From: Velocimicrobium porci
GTDB taxonomy: Bacteria; Bacillota; Clostridia; Lachnospirales; Lachnospiraceae
DNA: 64,000 nt
Assembly (NCBI RefSeq): GCF_009696045.1
Contig: NZ_VUMT01000009.1
Span: 62,001-126,000, forward strand
Direction: 5' to 3'
The notes below the pieces were generated by a model that saw only the letters and a list, made by a program, of their open reading frames with translations, searched no databases and was not told the origin of the DNA. Positions within the stretch are counted from its first letter, which is position 1. Each line of letters starts with the position of its first letter. The translations under genes were made by a program, and so were the position numbers. This document shows, piece after piece, positions 42,242 through 51,726 of the stretch.

Positions 42242-43528
42242 ATGAAACGTTTAAAAATATATCGAAGATTGTTAATTGGTTTTTTGATACTTGATATTGC
42301 TGCGATTGCGGTATATTATTATATTGATATTGGAAATAAAATACCAAATCATTTGACACTTTTTGTAAATCAAACGGGTGAATTTGATTATAATTTGCCT
42401 GTTGATGGCATGGTGGAAGATGAAAATATTAGTGTATTTCACACTGATACGAAGATAGAAGCAGATAAAATACATTTTGATTTTAGCAAACCTTGTTCCT
42501 TTCAAGTAAAAGAACAGGGGAATTATAAAATAGCGTTGAAACTATTTGGCATTATTCAGCTAAAAGAAATGAATTTACATGTTGTCGATAAAATGAAAGC
42601 GATGCCGGTTGGAAGACCTATCGGGATTTATATTGCTACGGATGGTGTTATGGTTTTAGGAACCGGAGCAATTCAGGGGGTGGATGGTTTGAATTATGAA
42701 CCGGCACTAAATTTGATTAAGTCTGGAGATTACATTACAGAAGTTGACGGGAAAAACGTAAGTACGATAGAAGAATTAACACAAGAGGTACAACGAGCGA
42801 AAGGAGACCATATTGTCTTAAAGATTATTCGGGAAGGTGAAAAACAGCAAATTTCTGTGACACCGGTGAGAGGGATGGATGGAGTTTTAAGGTTAGGTAT
42901 CTGGACAAGAGATGACACGCAGGGAATTGGGACGTTAACTTATATTGACGATAATTTGAACTTTGGAGCGTTGGGGCATGGAATAACAGATACGGATACT
43001 GGCGTTATTATGAATATCGCTTCTGGAGAGATTTATAAAGCGGATGTTTTGGATATTGTAAAGGGAAAGACAGGAGAGCCGGGGGAATTGGTAGGACTCA
43101 TTCATGGCTCGAAACAGGAAAAGCTTGGAACCATAAAGAAAAATTCGAAACAGGGCATATTTGGAATTATTGAGCAGAAGCCTAGTAATTTATATTATAA
43201 AGAGCCGATTGAAGTAGGGCTAAAACAAGATATCCAATTAGGAAATGCGAAGATTTTGTGTCAAGTTGAGGATAAAGCAAAATTATATGATATTGAAATT
43301 GAAAAAATACAAGTTAATTCAGGAAATCAGAACAAGGGAATGGTAATTCGGATTACTGATCCTGAACTTTTGAAAATAACAAATGGAATCGTTCAGGGAA
43401 TGAGTGGAAGTCCAATCATTCAAAATAATAAATTGGTTGGGGCGGTGACACATGTCTTTGTAAAAGACTCGACAAAAGGCTACGGTACTTTTATAGAAAA
43501 TATGCTAAATACCTCGTCAAAAAGTTAA
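42242..43528 (+). CDS. spoIVB: SpoIVB peptidase (stage IV sporulation protein B)
   Basis: The forespore serine protease that signals across the membranes to activate pro-sigma-K processing in the mother cell. The 428-residue protein has an N-terminal membrane helix (~8-28), a PDZ domain (~130-200; LIKSGDYITEVDGKNVSTIEEL), and the S55 peptidase domain with histidine in GALGHGITDTDTG and serine in GMSGSPIIQ near residue 380. The ribosome site (GGGAAAAAAG) is weak. It stands between recN and spo0A, as in other spore formers. The region before it contains the heptamer array. Confidence 0.96.
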   Translation: MKRLKIYRRLLIGFLILDIAAIAVYYYIDIGNKIPNHLTLFVNQTGEFDYNLPVDGMVEDENISVFHTDTKIEADKIHFDFSKPCSFQVKEQGNYKIALKLFGIIQLKEMNLHVVDKMKAMPVGRPIGIYIATDGVMVLGTGAIQGVDGLNYEPALNLIKSGDYITEVDGKNVSTIEELTQEVQRAKGDHIVLKIIREGEKQQISVTPVRGMDGVLRLGIWTRDDTQGIGTLTYIDDNLNFGALGHGITDTDTGVIMNIASGEIYKADVLDIVKGKTGEPGELVGLIHGSKQEKLGTIKKNSKQGIFGIIEQKPSNLYYKEPIEVGLKQDIQLGNAKILCQVEDKAKLYDIEIEKIQVNSGNQNKGMVIRITDPELLKITNGIVQGMSGSPIIQNNKLVGAVTHVFVKDSTKGYGTFIENMLNTSSKS

Positions 43529-43542
43529 CACATTAGAAAAAT

Positions 43543-43559
43543 TGTCGTTTCTTGCGACA
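43543..43559. promoter_or_regulatory. Pair of 0A-box-like sequences upstream of spo0A
   Basis: TGTCGTT at 43543-43549 and, on the other strand, TGTCGCA (complement of 43553-43559) form an inverted pair. Each differs at one or two bases from the Spo0A consensus TGTCGAA. It lies just before the spo0A promoter and would suit autoregulation. Confidence 0.4.
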
Positions 43560-43567
43560 AAAAACGA

Positions 43568-43596
43568 TTGAAAAAGTTAGTAAAATTAGATATAAT
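43568..43596 (+). promoter_or_regulatory. Sigma-A promoter of spo0A
   Basis: TTGAAA at 43568-43573, 17-base spacer, TATAAT at 43591-43596. It leaves a leader of about 235 bases. Confidence 0.78.
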
Positions 43597-43680
43597 GCGA
43601 GCATGGCAATAATTTACAAATCATAATATATCATATTACGTTGTAAAAATGAGTTAAAGCGAAAAGGGGTGAGAAATAAA

Positions 43681-43704
43681 ATGAATAAAAAAAGTGTAGG
43701 GTAG
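43681..43704 (+). CDS. Seven-codon leader ORF in the spo0A 5' region
   Basis: ATG at 43681 is preceded by a very good ribosome site, AAGGGGTGAGA at 43662-43672, but opens only MNKKSVG before TAG at 43702-43704. It could be a leader peptide affecting spo0A expression or the stub of a lost gene. Nothing else in the 235-base leader is recognised. Confidence 0.3.
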   Translation: MNKKSVG

Positions 43705-43836
43705 TCAATAATTTTGAAAATTTAGTCAAGAGGGATAGGTAAATTCAAAATTTAAGTTGAAATTTGTGGAAACCAAAAAGAAACAATAGGCGAGAACAAA
43801 GAGGCAAATGAGTGATGAAAATGGGAGGAAAAAATT

Positions 43837-44637
43837 ATGTCAAAAATTAGTGTAGCAGTTGTAGACGATAATGAAAGAATGGTAAATCTTCTTACCGATA
43901 TCATGAATAGTGATGGGGAGATTGAAGTTGTAGGAACAGCGAAAAATGGTATTGAAGCTTTATCATTAATTAATGAAGCAGAACCTGACGTAGTATTATT
44001 AGACATCATTATGCCGGAATTGGATGGTTTAGGTGTAATGGAGCGTGTAAGAAAGAATAAATCGTTAAAAAAATGTCCATCTTTTATTGTCATAACTGCA
44101 ATAGGGCAAGAAGGAGTAACGGAAAACGCATTTGAATTAGGAGCAGATTATTACATTATGAAACCATTTGACAATAATATGGTTTTATCAAGGGTAAAAC
44201 AACTCAAAACGGATAGAAAAGTAAAGCTTGTAGAAAGTTCCCGTCAAACAGTATGCGAGGATAAGGAGAGCTATATTGAAAGAAATTTAGAATCTGATGT
44301 TACAAACATTATTCATGAAATAGGTGTGCCGGCTCATATAAAAGGCTATCAATATCTAAGAGATGCAATTATGATGTCAGTTAATGATGGTGAAATGTTA
44401 AATTCAATTACAAAATTATTGTACCCGTCGATTGCAAAACGACATAAAACTACTCCTAGCAGAGTAGAAAGAGCAATTCGACATGCCATTGAAGTAGCAT
44501 GGAGTAGAGGGAAAATGGATACGATTGACGAATTATTTGGCTATACAGTAAATAATGGAAAAGGAAAGCCGACAAATTCTGAGTTTGTTGCCCTTATTGC
44601 TGATAAAATCAGACTAGAATATAAGATGCATGCTTAA
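43837..44637 (+). CDS. spo0A: Sporulation master regulator Spo0A
   Basis: The response regulator that commits the cell to sporulation. The 266-residue protein has a receiver domain (~1-120) with acidic pocket VVDDNER and the phospho-acceptor aspartate in [15 protein letters not shown] near residue 55, and a C-terminal DNA-binding domain (~150-266) with the highly conserved recognition segment [27 protein letters not shown] precedes the ATG. No phosphorelay genes are nearby; in Clostridia orphan kinases phosphorylate it directly. Confidence 0.98.
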   Translation: MSKISVAVVDDNERMVNLLTDIMNSDGEIEVVGTAKNGIEALSLINEAEPDVVLLDIIMPELDGLGVMERVRKNKSLKKCPSFIVITAIGQEGVTENAFELGADYYIMKPFDNNMVLSRVKQLKTDRKVKLVESSRQTVCEDKESYIERNLESDVTNIIHEIGVPAHIKGYQYLRDAIMMSVNDGEMLNSITKLLYPSIAKRHKTTPSRVERAIRHAIEVAWSRGKMDTIDELFGYTVNNGKGKPTNSEFVALIADKIRLEYKMHA

Positions 44638-44689
44638 AAAAAATAATAAAATGCGACAAAAAAATTTTTAAAAAAAATAGTATTTTCAT

Positions 44690-44719
44690 TTGGACAGGAA
44701 TAGGTTATTATAGTATAAA
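44690..44719 (+). promoter_or_regulatory. Sigma-A promoter of glgA
   Basis: TTGGAC at 44690-44695, 18-base spacer, TATAAA at 44714-44719. Confidence 0.6.
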
Positions 44720-44752
44720 ACCATTAGTGATTAAAATAAAAGGAGGCATTTT

Positions 44753-46195
44753 ATGAAGAAGATACTGTTTGTCGCATCAGAGGCTGTACCTTTTATAAAA
44801 ACGGGAGGCTTGGCAGATGTAGCAGGAACTTTGCCAAAGTATTTTAATAAAAAAGAATATGATGTACGAGTGATACTTCCCAAATATCTTGCAATACCTG
44901 AGAAATATCGTAATGAAATGAAATATAAAACACATTTTTATATGGATCTGGCATGGCGTCAACAATATGTTGGTGTACTTGAGATGGTATATAATGGAGT
45001 AACTTTTTATTTCATCGATAATGAATTTTATTTTACGGGAGCAAAACCTTATGGAGAAATCTATCAGGATATTGAAAAATTTTCTTTTTTCTCAAAAGCG
45101 GTATTGTCAGCTCTCCCATTGATTGATTTCAGACCTGATATTATACACTGCCATGATTGGCAGACCGGATTAGTGCCGGTTTATATCAAAGATACATTTA
45201 TGGAAAATCCATTTTATCATGGAATTAAGACAATAATGACAATACATAATTTAAAATTTCAGGGAATCTGGGATATGAAGACAGTAAAGGATATTACCGG
45301 ATTAAATGCTTATTATTTTGCACCGGATAAACTGGAGGCTTATGGGGATGCAAACTATCTTAAAGGCGGAATCGTTTATTCCGATATGATAACAACTGTT
45401 AGCAAAACTTATGCAGAGGAAATTAAGACAGCATTTTATGGAGAAGGATTGGATGGATTGATTCGGGCAAGAGAGGGTTCTTTGGTAGGAATTGTTAATG
45501 GAATTGATTATGAAGAATTTAATCCTGAAACAGACCCTTATATTTATAAAAATTATAACGCTAGAAACTTTAGAAAAGAGAAGATTAAAAATAAACGGGC
45601 ATTACAAAAAGAACTAGGGTTAGATGTGAATGATAAAAAATTTATGATTGGAATTGTTTCACGATTGACCGATCAAAAAGGTTTGGATTTGGTAGATTAT
45701 GTAATAGAAGAGCTTTGTGCAGAAGATACTCAATTAGTAGTATTAGGTACCGGGGAAGAAAAATATGAAAATCTTTTTCGGCATTACGATTGGAAGTATA
45801 GCAACAGAGTATCTGCTAATATTTATTATTCGAATGAAAGGTCACATCAAATTTATGCAGCATGTGATGCGTTTCTTATGCCATCCTTATTTGAGCCTTG
45901 CGGTTTAAGCCAGCTTATGAGTCTTAGATATGGAACTGTTCCAATTGTTCGTGAAACAGGCGGATTAAAGGATACCGTTGTACCATATAATGAGTATGAA
46001 GGCACAGGAACCGGATTTTCATTTCGCAATTATAATGCACACGAAATGTTAAATGCAGTTCGATATGCGAAACATATTTTCTTTGAACGAAAGAGAGAAT
46101 GGAATAAGCTAATTGACCGTGGAATGGCAGCAGATTTCTCATGGAATCATTCGGCAGGAAAGTATGAAGAACTTTATGACCGTTTATTATCATAA
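44753..46195 (+). CDS. glgA: Glycogen synthase (ADP-glucose type)
   Basis: Transfers glucose from ADP-glucose to glycogen, making a reserve often used in sporulation. The 480-residue GT5 enzyme has the ADP-glucose lysine in KTGGLADVAGTLPK (residues ~15-28), HCHDWQTGLVPVY near 137 and the C-terminal EPCGLSQLMSLRYGTVPIVRETGGL (in part) near 383-408. AAAGGAGG precedes the ATG. Other glg genes are not in the window. Confidence 0.95.
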   Translation: MKKILFVASEAVPFIKTGGLADVAGTLPKYFNKKEYDVRVILPKYLAIPEKYRNEMKYKTHFYMDLAWRQQYVGVLEMVYNGVTFYFIDNEFYFTGAKPYGEIYQDIEKFSFFSKAVLSALPLIDFRPDIIHCHDWQTGLVPVYIKDTFMENPFYHGIKTIMTIHNLKFQGIWDMKTVKDITGLNAYYFAPDKLEAYGDANYLKGGIVYSDMITTVSKTYAEEIKTAFYGEGLDGLIRAREGSLVGIVNGIDYEEFNPETDPYIYKNYNARNFRKEKIKNKRALQKELGLDVNDKKFMIGIVSRLTDQKGLDLVDYVIEELCAEDTQLVVLGTGEEKYENLFRHYDWKYSNRVSANIYYSNERSHQIYAACDAFLMPSLFEPCGLSQLMSLRYGTVPIVRETGGLKDTVVPYNEYEGTGTGFSFRNYNAHEMLNAVRYAKHIFFERKREWNKLIDRGMAADFSWNHSAGKYEELYDRLLS

Positions 46196-46225
46196 TAGAG
46201 TAATTTATTTCAATAAAAAATGGAA

Positions 46226-46278
46226 TGCACCTCAAGTATCAGACAAGAGCAGTTGATATTTGCAGGTGCAATTTCTTT
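46226..46278 (+). terminator. Probable terminator of glgA
   Basis: TGCACCT at 46226-46232 pairs with AGGTGCA at 46264-46270, followed by a T-rich run. The loop is long (31 bases). Confidence 0.5.
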
Positions 46279-46381
46279 TTCTTGGAAGAAATATTGAAAC
46301 ATGAAAAGAAAGTAAATAAAAGGGAAAAAATAGAAAATATAAAGTTTTTTATAAAAAATTTAATAAAAATATAAAAAATCA

Positions 46382-46410
46382 TTGCTAGTTTGAAATAATT
46401 AGGATATAAT
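46382..46410 (+). promoter_or_regulatory. Sigma-A promoter of the opp operon
   Basis: TTGCTA at 46382-46387, 17-base spacer, TATAAT at 46405-46410. Confidence 0.8.
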
Positions 46411-46470
46411 TTCAACAGACGAGAAAGACAAATGTTTTTTGTCGGAAGAAAAAAGGAGGATATAAGTAAT

Positions 46471-48462
46471 ATGAGAAAACGATTAGCGCTATTGCTGGCA
46501 ACTGCTATGGTCGTATGTTCTATGACCGGTTGTGGCGGCTCTTCAGGCGGGGCAGAAAATGGAGGAGGTTCTGGTAGCTCCATTGATACGATGGTATTAG
46601 GGGTGAACAAGTTAAATGGAGTTTTTAACCAGATGTTTTCGACCTCTGCATTTGATGATCAAATTAGTGATAAGATTTTTTCAAATGTATGTCAATTGGA
46701 TAAAGATGGAAAATTAGTTGATAATGCAGGACATGTTGAAACAGAGGAAATCAAGGCGGAAGATGGACATGAACAGGTAAAATATACAGTTTCAATTAAG
46801 AAAGATATGAAATTTTCTGATGGTGAACCTGTGACAATTGATGATGTTATATTTTATTACTATGTTTGTGCAGATCCTACATATGATGGTAATTCAACTC
46901 TTTCACAGGCAGACATCGTTGGTATGAAAGAATATTATTATGACACAAAAGATTATAAAAAGTTAGTTAAAGAGATTGAAGATAAATATTCACCTGAAAA
47001 TATTTCTGAAGAAGACTTCATCAAATACTTAATTGATACAAAATGTGCAGATTGGTTTGATGATACTCTTCCGGGAGATGTTGGAGATGGAAGATCTTGG
47101 GCAGAATATTTAAAAGATGAAGGGTATGATGCTTCTTCGATTAAAAAACCAGAAGAAATGCTTGAATTATTAGCAAAATGTGAATATGAAAAATATGCAG
47201 AAAATTATGATCCATTATCTTATTATAAACAAAAAGTTATAAAGAAAAACTTAGGTAAGGGAACAAAAGTAGAAAAAATTGCAGGTATAGAAAAAGTAGA
47301 TGATTATACTTGTACAGTGTTATTTGATTCTGTAAGTATTAAGGGAGACCGTGAGGTATCGTGGATTCCGATTACTCCTGTTCACTATTATGGAAAAGAC
47401 TTTAAAAAAGGTGATTTATCCAGTATAAAAGCTTTAAATGGAAAACCTTTAGGATCTGGTCCTTTTACATTTAAAAAATATGATAATAACTTAGTGTCTT
47501 TAGATGCAAATCCATATTATTTTGAAGGTGAACCTAAAATAGCACATCTTAAATTCCAAGTTGTAAATGATGAAGATAAATTGGATTTACTTGCAGCAGG
47601 TGATGTGGATATTACAGACCCATCGGCATCTTTAGAAATTGTGGAACAAATTAAAGATGATGATAATCTTACTGACAGTTTAGTAGACAATCCTGGCTAT
47701 GGATATATAGGTCTTAGTGCAGAAAGAATTCCAGATAAAAATGTGCGTAAAGGTTTAATGCATTTAATGAACAGAGCACCTGCCGTTCAGTCTTATTATG
47801 GAGAATTGGCAGAGGTAATTGAACGACCAATGACTCCTACTTTAGCTGAATATCCAAAAGATGCTAAAGAATACTATGGCTATGACAAAGAAAAAGCAAA
47901 AGAATATTTTGAAAAAGCTGGTTACAAAAAAGTAGACGGAAAACTTGTAAAAGATGGAAAACAATTAAAAATTACAGTTGGTATTGGTGAAGCTTCCAGC
48001 CATCCATCCACACCAATTTTAACTCAGATGGCAAATGATTTGAAATCTTTAGGTGGAGAACTTGCTGTAAATGATTTAGAACCTAACGTATTATTTAACA
48101 AAGTACAAGGTGGAGAACTTGATATGTGGGTTCAGGCATGGGGTAATTCAACAGATTGTGACCTTACTCAGATTTATGGAAGCAAGGGTGGAAGTAATTA
48201 TAGTAAATATTATGATAGTAAGATTGATGATATCCAGGCTGAAATTTTGAAGACATTGGACTTAAAAGAAAGAAGTAAATTAGTTGCGAAAGAGTTAGAT
48301 ATGATTATGGATGCAGCTATTTGTATGCCGGTATATCAACGTAAGAATTTGGAAGTTTATAATGCAATGAATATAAATATTGACACGCTTCCAAAAAATA
48401 TTACTACATATACAAATATTCTTCAGTATTCAACAGATATTGAAAAAGTTGAAATGAATTAA
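46471..48462 (+). CDS. oppA: Oligopeptide ABC transporter substrate-binding lipoprotein
   Basis: A 663-residue SBP_bac_5 protein that captures peptides outside the membrane. The lipoprotein signal ends in the lipobox MTGC near residue 22, followed by a Gly/Ser linker, then the family marker VKYTVSIKKDMKFSDGEPVT near 100. The ATG at 46471 with AAAGGAGGAT before it is preferred over the upstream in-frame ATG at 46432. It has about 120 residues more than common OppA proteins because of an insert (~145-240). It opens the operon oppA-B-C-D-F. Confidence 0.93.
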   Translation: MRKRLALLLATAMVVCSMTGCGGSSGGAENGGGSGSSIDTMVLGVNKLNGVFNQMFSTSAFDDQISDKIFSNVCQLDKDGKLVDNAGHVETEEIKAEDGHEQVKYTVSIKKDMKFSDGEPVTIDDVIFYYYVCADPTYDGNSTLSQADIVGMKEYYYDTKDYKKLVKEIEDKYSPENISEEDFIKYLIDTKCADWFDDTLPGDVGDGRSWAEYLKDEGYDASSIKKPEEMLELLAKCEYEKYAENYDPLSYYKQKVIKKNLGKGTKVEKIAGIEKVDDYTCTVLFDSVSIKGDREVSWIPITPVHYYGKDFKKGDLSSIKALNGKPLGSGPFTFKKYDNNLVSLDANPYYFEGEPKIAHLKFQVVNDEDKLDLLAAGDVDITDPSASLEIVEQIKDDDNLTDSLVDNPGYGYIGLSAERIPDKNVRKGLMHLMNRAPAVQSYYGELAEVIERPMTPTLAEYPKDAKEYYGYDKEKAKEYFEKAGYKKVDGKLVKDGKQLKITVGIGEASSHPSTPILTQMANDLKSLGGELAVNDLEPNVLFNKVQGGELDMWVQAWGNSTDCDLTQIYGSKGGSNYSKYYDSKIDDIQAEILKTLDLKERSKLVAKELDMIMDAAICMPVYQRKNLEVYNAMNINIDTLPKNITTYTNILQYSTDIEKVEMN

Positions 48463-48497
48463 GTTTTATATTGTATAAATTATATGATTTGTGTATT

Positions 48498-48530
48498 CCA
48501 CCCATTTTAGTTTTTATGATGGGTGGTTTA
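48498..48530 (+). terminator. Intercistronic hairpin between oppA and oppB
   Basis: CCACCCAT at 48498-48505 pairs with ATGGGTGG at 48519-48526; a short T-rich run follows. It is probably a partial terminator or 3'-end stabiliser that gives more binding protein than transporter, a common arrangement in opp operons. Confidence 0.6.
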
Positions 48531-48573
48531 TACTGTTCTATTTATTAACGAAATAAAATGAAGAGGAGAACAA

Positions 48574-49542
48574 ATGAAACAGTATATTTTAAAACGTATA
48601 GGTATTAGCGTTTTGGTTCTTTTAGGTGTATCAATGCTGTTATATGGAATTTGCCGTATGGTTCCAGGGGATTATGTAGCAAATATGACGGCGGGAAATC
48701 AGAATATTACGCCAGAGATGGAACAGAGAATGAGAGAAGTTTATGGTCTTGATAAAGGAGTTGTAGAAGGTTATGTATCATGGTTAAAAGATGCATTACG
48801 TGGTGATTTTGGTACTTCTTTTATTTATCAGGAGTCAGTTGTAAGTGTTATAGCAAAATACATAGGTCCAACAGTATCATTAGCAGGTATTTCTATGTTA
48901 CTTGAAATTTTACTTGCGATTCCACTTGGAATTATTGCTGCAAGAAAGCAATATTCAAGAACAGATTATACAATTGTCGCAATTGCAATTATTGGTATTT
49001 CACTGCCATCATTCTTCTTTGCAGCAGTTTTAAAGAGAGTGTTTGCTATTGGTCTTGGTGTACTTCCGGTTTCAGGTATGGTAACTGCCCGTGCTGATTA
49101 TGTGGGATTTGCTCATTTTTTAGATTTAGGAAAACATTTTGTTCTTCCAATTATTGTATTTGTAGTTACTGGTGTTGGTGGGCTTCTTCGTTATGTGCGT
49201 ACAAATATGTTAGAAGTATTAAGTGCAGATTATGTTCGTACTGCGAGAGCAAAAGGTCTTCCAGAACGAAAAGTAATTGGAAAACATGCATTTCGCAACA
49301 CATTGATTCCAGTTGTAACAATGGTTGGCGGTATGATTCCAAATTTATTTTCCGGAGCAGTTATTACAGAAGGACTTTTTGGTTTAGAAGGTTTAGGAAA
49401 TGTAGCATTACAAGCTGTATATCAAGGTGATATTCCATATCTTATGGGATTTAATATGTTTATAGCTTTAATGACTTTAGTTGGTACGTTGGTTTCAGAC
49501 ATACTTTATGCAGTTGTAGACCCACGTGTACGATATAATTAG
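48574..49542 (+). CDS. oppB: Oligopeptide ABC transporter permease (OppB)
   Basis: A 322-residue inner-membrane permease with six helices. It starts YILKRIGISVLVLLGVSMLLYG, and has the permease EAA-type loop TARAKGLPERKVIGKHAFRNTLIPV near 226-250 (two parts) that contacts the ATPases, and ends in VDPRVRYN, all typical of OppB/DppB. AAGAGGAG at 48560-48567 is the ribosome site. The extracytoplasmic domain between helices 1 and 2 holds VPGDYVANM, as usual. Confidence 0.94.
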   Translation: MKQYILKRIGISVLVLLGVSMLLYGICRMVPGDYVANMTAGNQNITPEMEQRMREVYGLDKGVVEGYVSWLKDALRGDFGTSFIYQESVVSVIAKYIGPTVSLAGISMLLEILLAIPLGIIAARKQYSRTDYTIVAIAIIGISLPSFFFAAVLKRVFAIGLGVLPVSGMVTARADYVGFAHFLDLGKHFVLPIIVFVVTGVGGLLRYVRTNMLEVLSADYVRTARAKGLPERKVIGKHAFRNTLIPVVTMVGGMIPNLFSGAVITEGLFGLEGLGNVALQAVYQGDIPYLMGFNMFIALMTLVGTLVSDILYAVVDPRVRYN

Positions 49543-49554
49543 GAGGTGAGCTGC

Positions 49555-50550
49555 ATGGAAGACTTACAAGCAAGAAATCAACAAGAACAAGATGAATTTG
49601 AACAAAATCAAGTAATTATGACACCGGGACAATTAGTTATGAAACGGTTTTTCCGTAATAAATTGGCCTGCGTCGGAATTGGAATCATAGTTTTTATGGT
49701 TTTATTCTGTGCAATCGGTCCATTTTTTAGTCCTTATGGTGAATATGAAATCTTTTATATCAATAACGAAACAAAAGAAGAGGTGCGTATGCAGCAGGCG
49801 GACGTAGGTGCCAGCTATATGGGTGTCAACGTAAAGGCGCCAATTTCTTCGAAGCATTGGTTAGGAACCGATGCAGACGGACGTGATGTGTTTACACGTC
49901 TTATGTATGGAGGAAGAATTTCTCTTACAGTAGGTTTTGTTGTAGTTATTATTGAGTTGTTAGTTGGTATTACATTAGGTGGTATTGCCGGTTACTATGG
50001 CGGTATTGTTGATATGATTATCATGCGACTGGTGGAAATCTTTTACTGTATTCCGTTTATACCACTTATGCTAATTACTTCTGCAATTATGTTTGGTTAT
50101 GGAATTTCTCCAAAATATAAAATTTACTTTATTATGGTTGTCATGGGTGTTTTATATTGGGCAGGCGTTGCACGAATTGTTCGTGGTCAGATTCTATCTC
50201 TTCGTGAAATGGAATATATGCAGGCTGCAGAGGCAACCGGTATTCGAACAAGCAGAAAAATCTTTAAACATTTAGTACCAAATGTTATGCCAATGATTAT
50301 TTTAATTGCTACTATGGATATTGGTAGTGTAATTTTAACAGAATCCGTTTTAAGCTTTTTGGGTGTAGGTATTGCATGGCCTTATGCATCCTGGGGTAAT
50401 ATGGTAGATGCGGTAAACAAATCTGTTATTATGAAAAACTATTTAAATATCTGGATGCCACCAGGAATCTGTATTTTACTTACAGTATTGGCATTTAACT
50501 TTATTGGCGACGGTCTTAGAGATGCGTTCGACCCAAGAATGAAACGGTAG
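49555..50550 (+). CDS. oppC: Oligopeptide ABC transporter permease (OppC)
   Basis: The second permease, 331 residues. After a cytoplasmic N-terminus (~1-40) the first helix is followed by the conserved HWLGTDADGRDVFTRLMYGGRISL region near 102-125 (in two parts) of OppC/DppC proteins, and the EAA loop AEATGIRTSRKIFKHLVPN near 225. AGGAGGTG at 49541-49548 is best spaced for the ATG at 49555; a GTG at 49546 lies inside it. It starts 12 bases after oppB. Confidence 0.94.
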   Translation: MEDLQARNQQEQDEFEQNQVIMTPGQLVMKRFFRNKLACVGIGIIVFMVLFCAIGPFFSPYGEYEIFYINNETKEEVRMQQADVGASYMGVNVKAPISSKHWLGTDADGRDVFTRLMYGGRISLTVGFVVVIIELLVGITLGGIAGYYGGIVDMIIMRLVEIFYCIPFIPLMLITSAIMFGYGISPKYKIYFIMVVMGVLYWAGVARIVRGQILSLREMEYMQAAEATGIRTSRKIFKHLVPNVMPMIILIATMDIGSVILTESVLSFLGVGIAWPYASWGNMVDAVNKSVIMKNYLNIWMPPGICILLTVLAFNFIGDGLRDAFDPRMKR

Positions 50551-50559
50551 GTGAGAACT

Positions 50560-51726
50560 TTGGCAAAGATGAGTAGAGAAGAAAAGAAAGAGCAACGTGC
50601 AAAATTAAGAGAAATTAAAAAATTTAATAATAAAAAGTATAAAGAATACAATAAAATGATGAAGCAAAAGAATGTACCTGAGTCAGAGTATCTTACTACG
50701 ATGAAAAACCCAGATAACATTCTTGAATTTGATAATTTAAGAACTTATTTTTATACAGATACCGGTACAGTTAAATCAGTAGACGGTGTTACATTTGAAA
50801 TTCCAAGAGGAAAAACAATAGGAGTTGTTGGTGAATCCGGTTGTGGTAAATCTGTTACAAGTCTTTCCGTAATGCGGTTATTACAAGGACCACAAGGACA
50901 GATTGCAGGAGGAGCAATTCGCTATAACCAAGAGTCGAAAAATCGTGCTATTGATTTAACTAAGATTCCGGTAAAAGAAATGGAACATATCCGTGGAAAT
51001 GAAATTTCTATGATTTTCCAAGAACCTATGACAACACTGAATCCTGTATTTACAATTGGTGCCCAGCTAAGTGAATGTATTAAATTACATAACCCTAATA
51101 TGGCTGAGGAAGATGTAAAAAACAGGGCGTTAGAAGTACTTAAATTAGTAGGTATTGTTCGTGAGGGTATTTATGATAACTATCCACATGAATTATCCGG
51201 TGGTATGCGTCAGAGGGTTGTTATTGCAATGTCACTTGCTTGTGACCCACAGCTTATTATTGCCGATGAACCTACAACTGCATTAGATGTAACAATTCAG
51301 GCACAAATTCTTGATTTATTAAGGGATTTAAAAGAGAAAATTAATGCTTCTATTATGTTAATTACTCATGATTTAGGTGTAGTTGCAGAAATGGCAGATT
51401 ATGTTGTTGTAATGTATGCGGGAAGAGTTGTAGAACAGGGAACTGCAGATGAGATTTTCCATGATCCAAAACATCCATATACAATTGGTCTTATGAAATC
51501 AAAACCAATGATTAATGAGAGAGTAGAACGTTTATATTCCATTCCAGGAAATGTACCAAATCCAATTAATTTACCTCCTCATTGTTATTTTAAAAATCGT
51601 TGTGAATCCTGCGTTGAGAAATGCGAAGGAGCATATCCTGAGTTGATAGAGGTTACACCTACTCATAAAGTAAGCTGTCATCTTTATGAAAACGGGAATT
51701 CTGGAAAAACAGGAGGGAACAAGTAA
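50560..51726 (+). CDS. oppD: Oligopeptide ABC transporter ATPase (OppD)
   Basis: The first ATPase of the importer. Walker A is GESGCGKSVTSLSVMR near residue 100, the signature HELSGGMRQRVVIAM near 212 and Walker B LIIADEPTTALDVT near 232; the C-terminal oligopeptide-transporter domain binds an iron-sulfur cluster through cysteines (CYFKNRCESCVEKC). A ~50-residue Lys/Glu-rich extension precedes the domain. The start is uncertain: TTG at 50560, close to AGGTGAG at 50548-50554, is listed; ATG at 50569 is an alternative. Confidence 0.93.
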   Translation: MAKMSREEKKEQRAKLREIKKFNNKKYKEYNKMMKQKNVPESEYLTTMKNPDNILEFDNLRTYFYTDTGTVKSVDGVTFEIPRGKTIGVVGESGCGKSVTSLSVMRLLQGPQGQIAGGAIRYNQESKNRAIDLTKIPVKEMEHIRGNEISMIFQEPMTTLNPVFTIGAQLSECIKLHNPNMAEEDVKNRALEVLKLVGIVREGIYDNYPHELSGGMRQRVVIAMSLACDPQLIIADEPTTALDVTIQAQILDLLRDLKEKINASIMLITHDLGVVAEMADYVVVMYAGRVVEQGTADEIFHDPKHPYTIGLMKSKPMINERVERLYSIPGNVPNPINLPPHCYFKNRCESCVEKCEGAYPELIEVTPTHKVSCHLYENGNSGKTGGNK

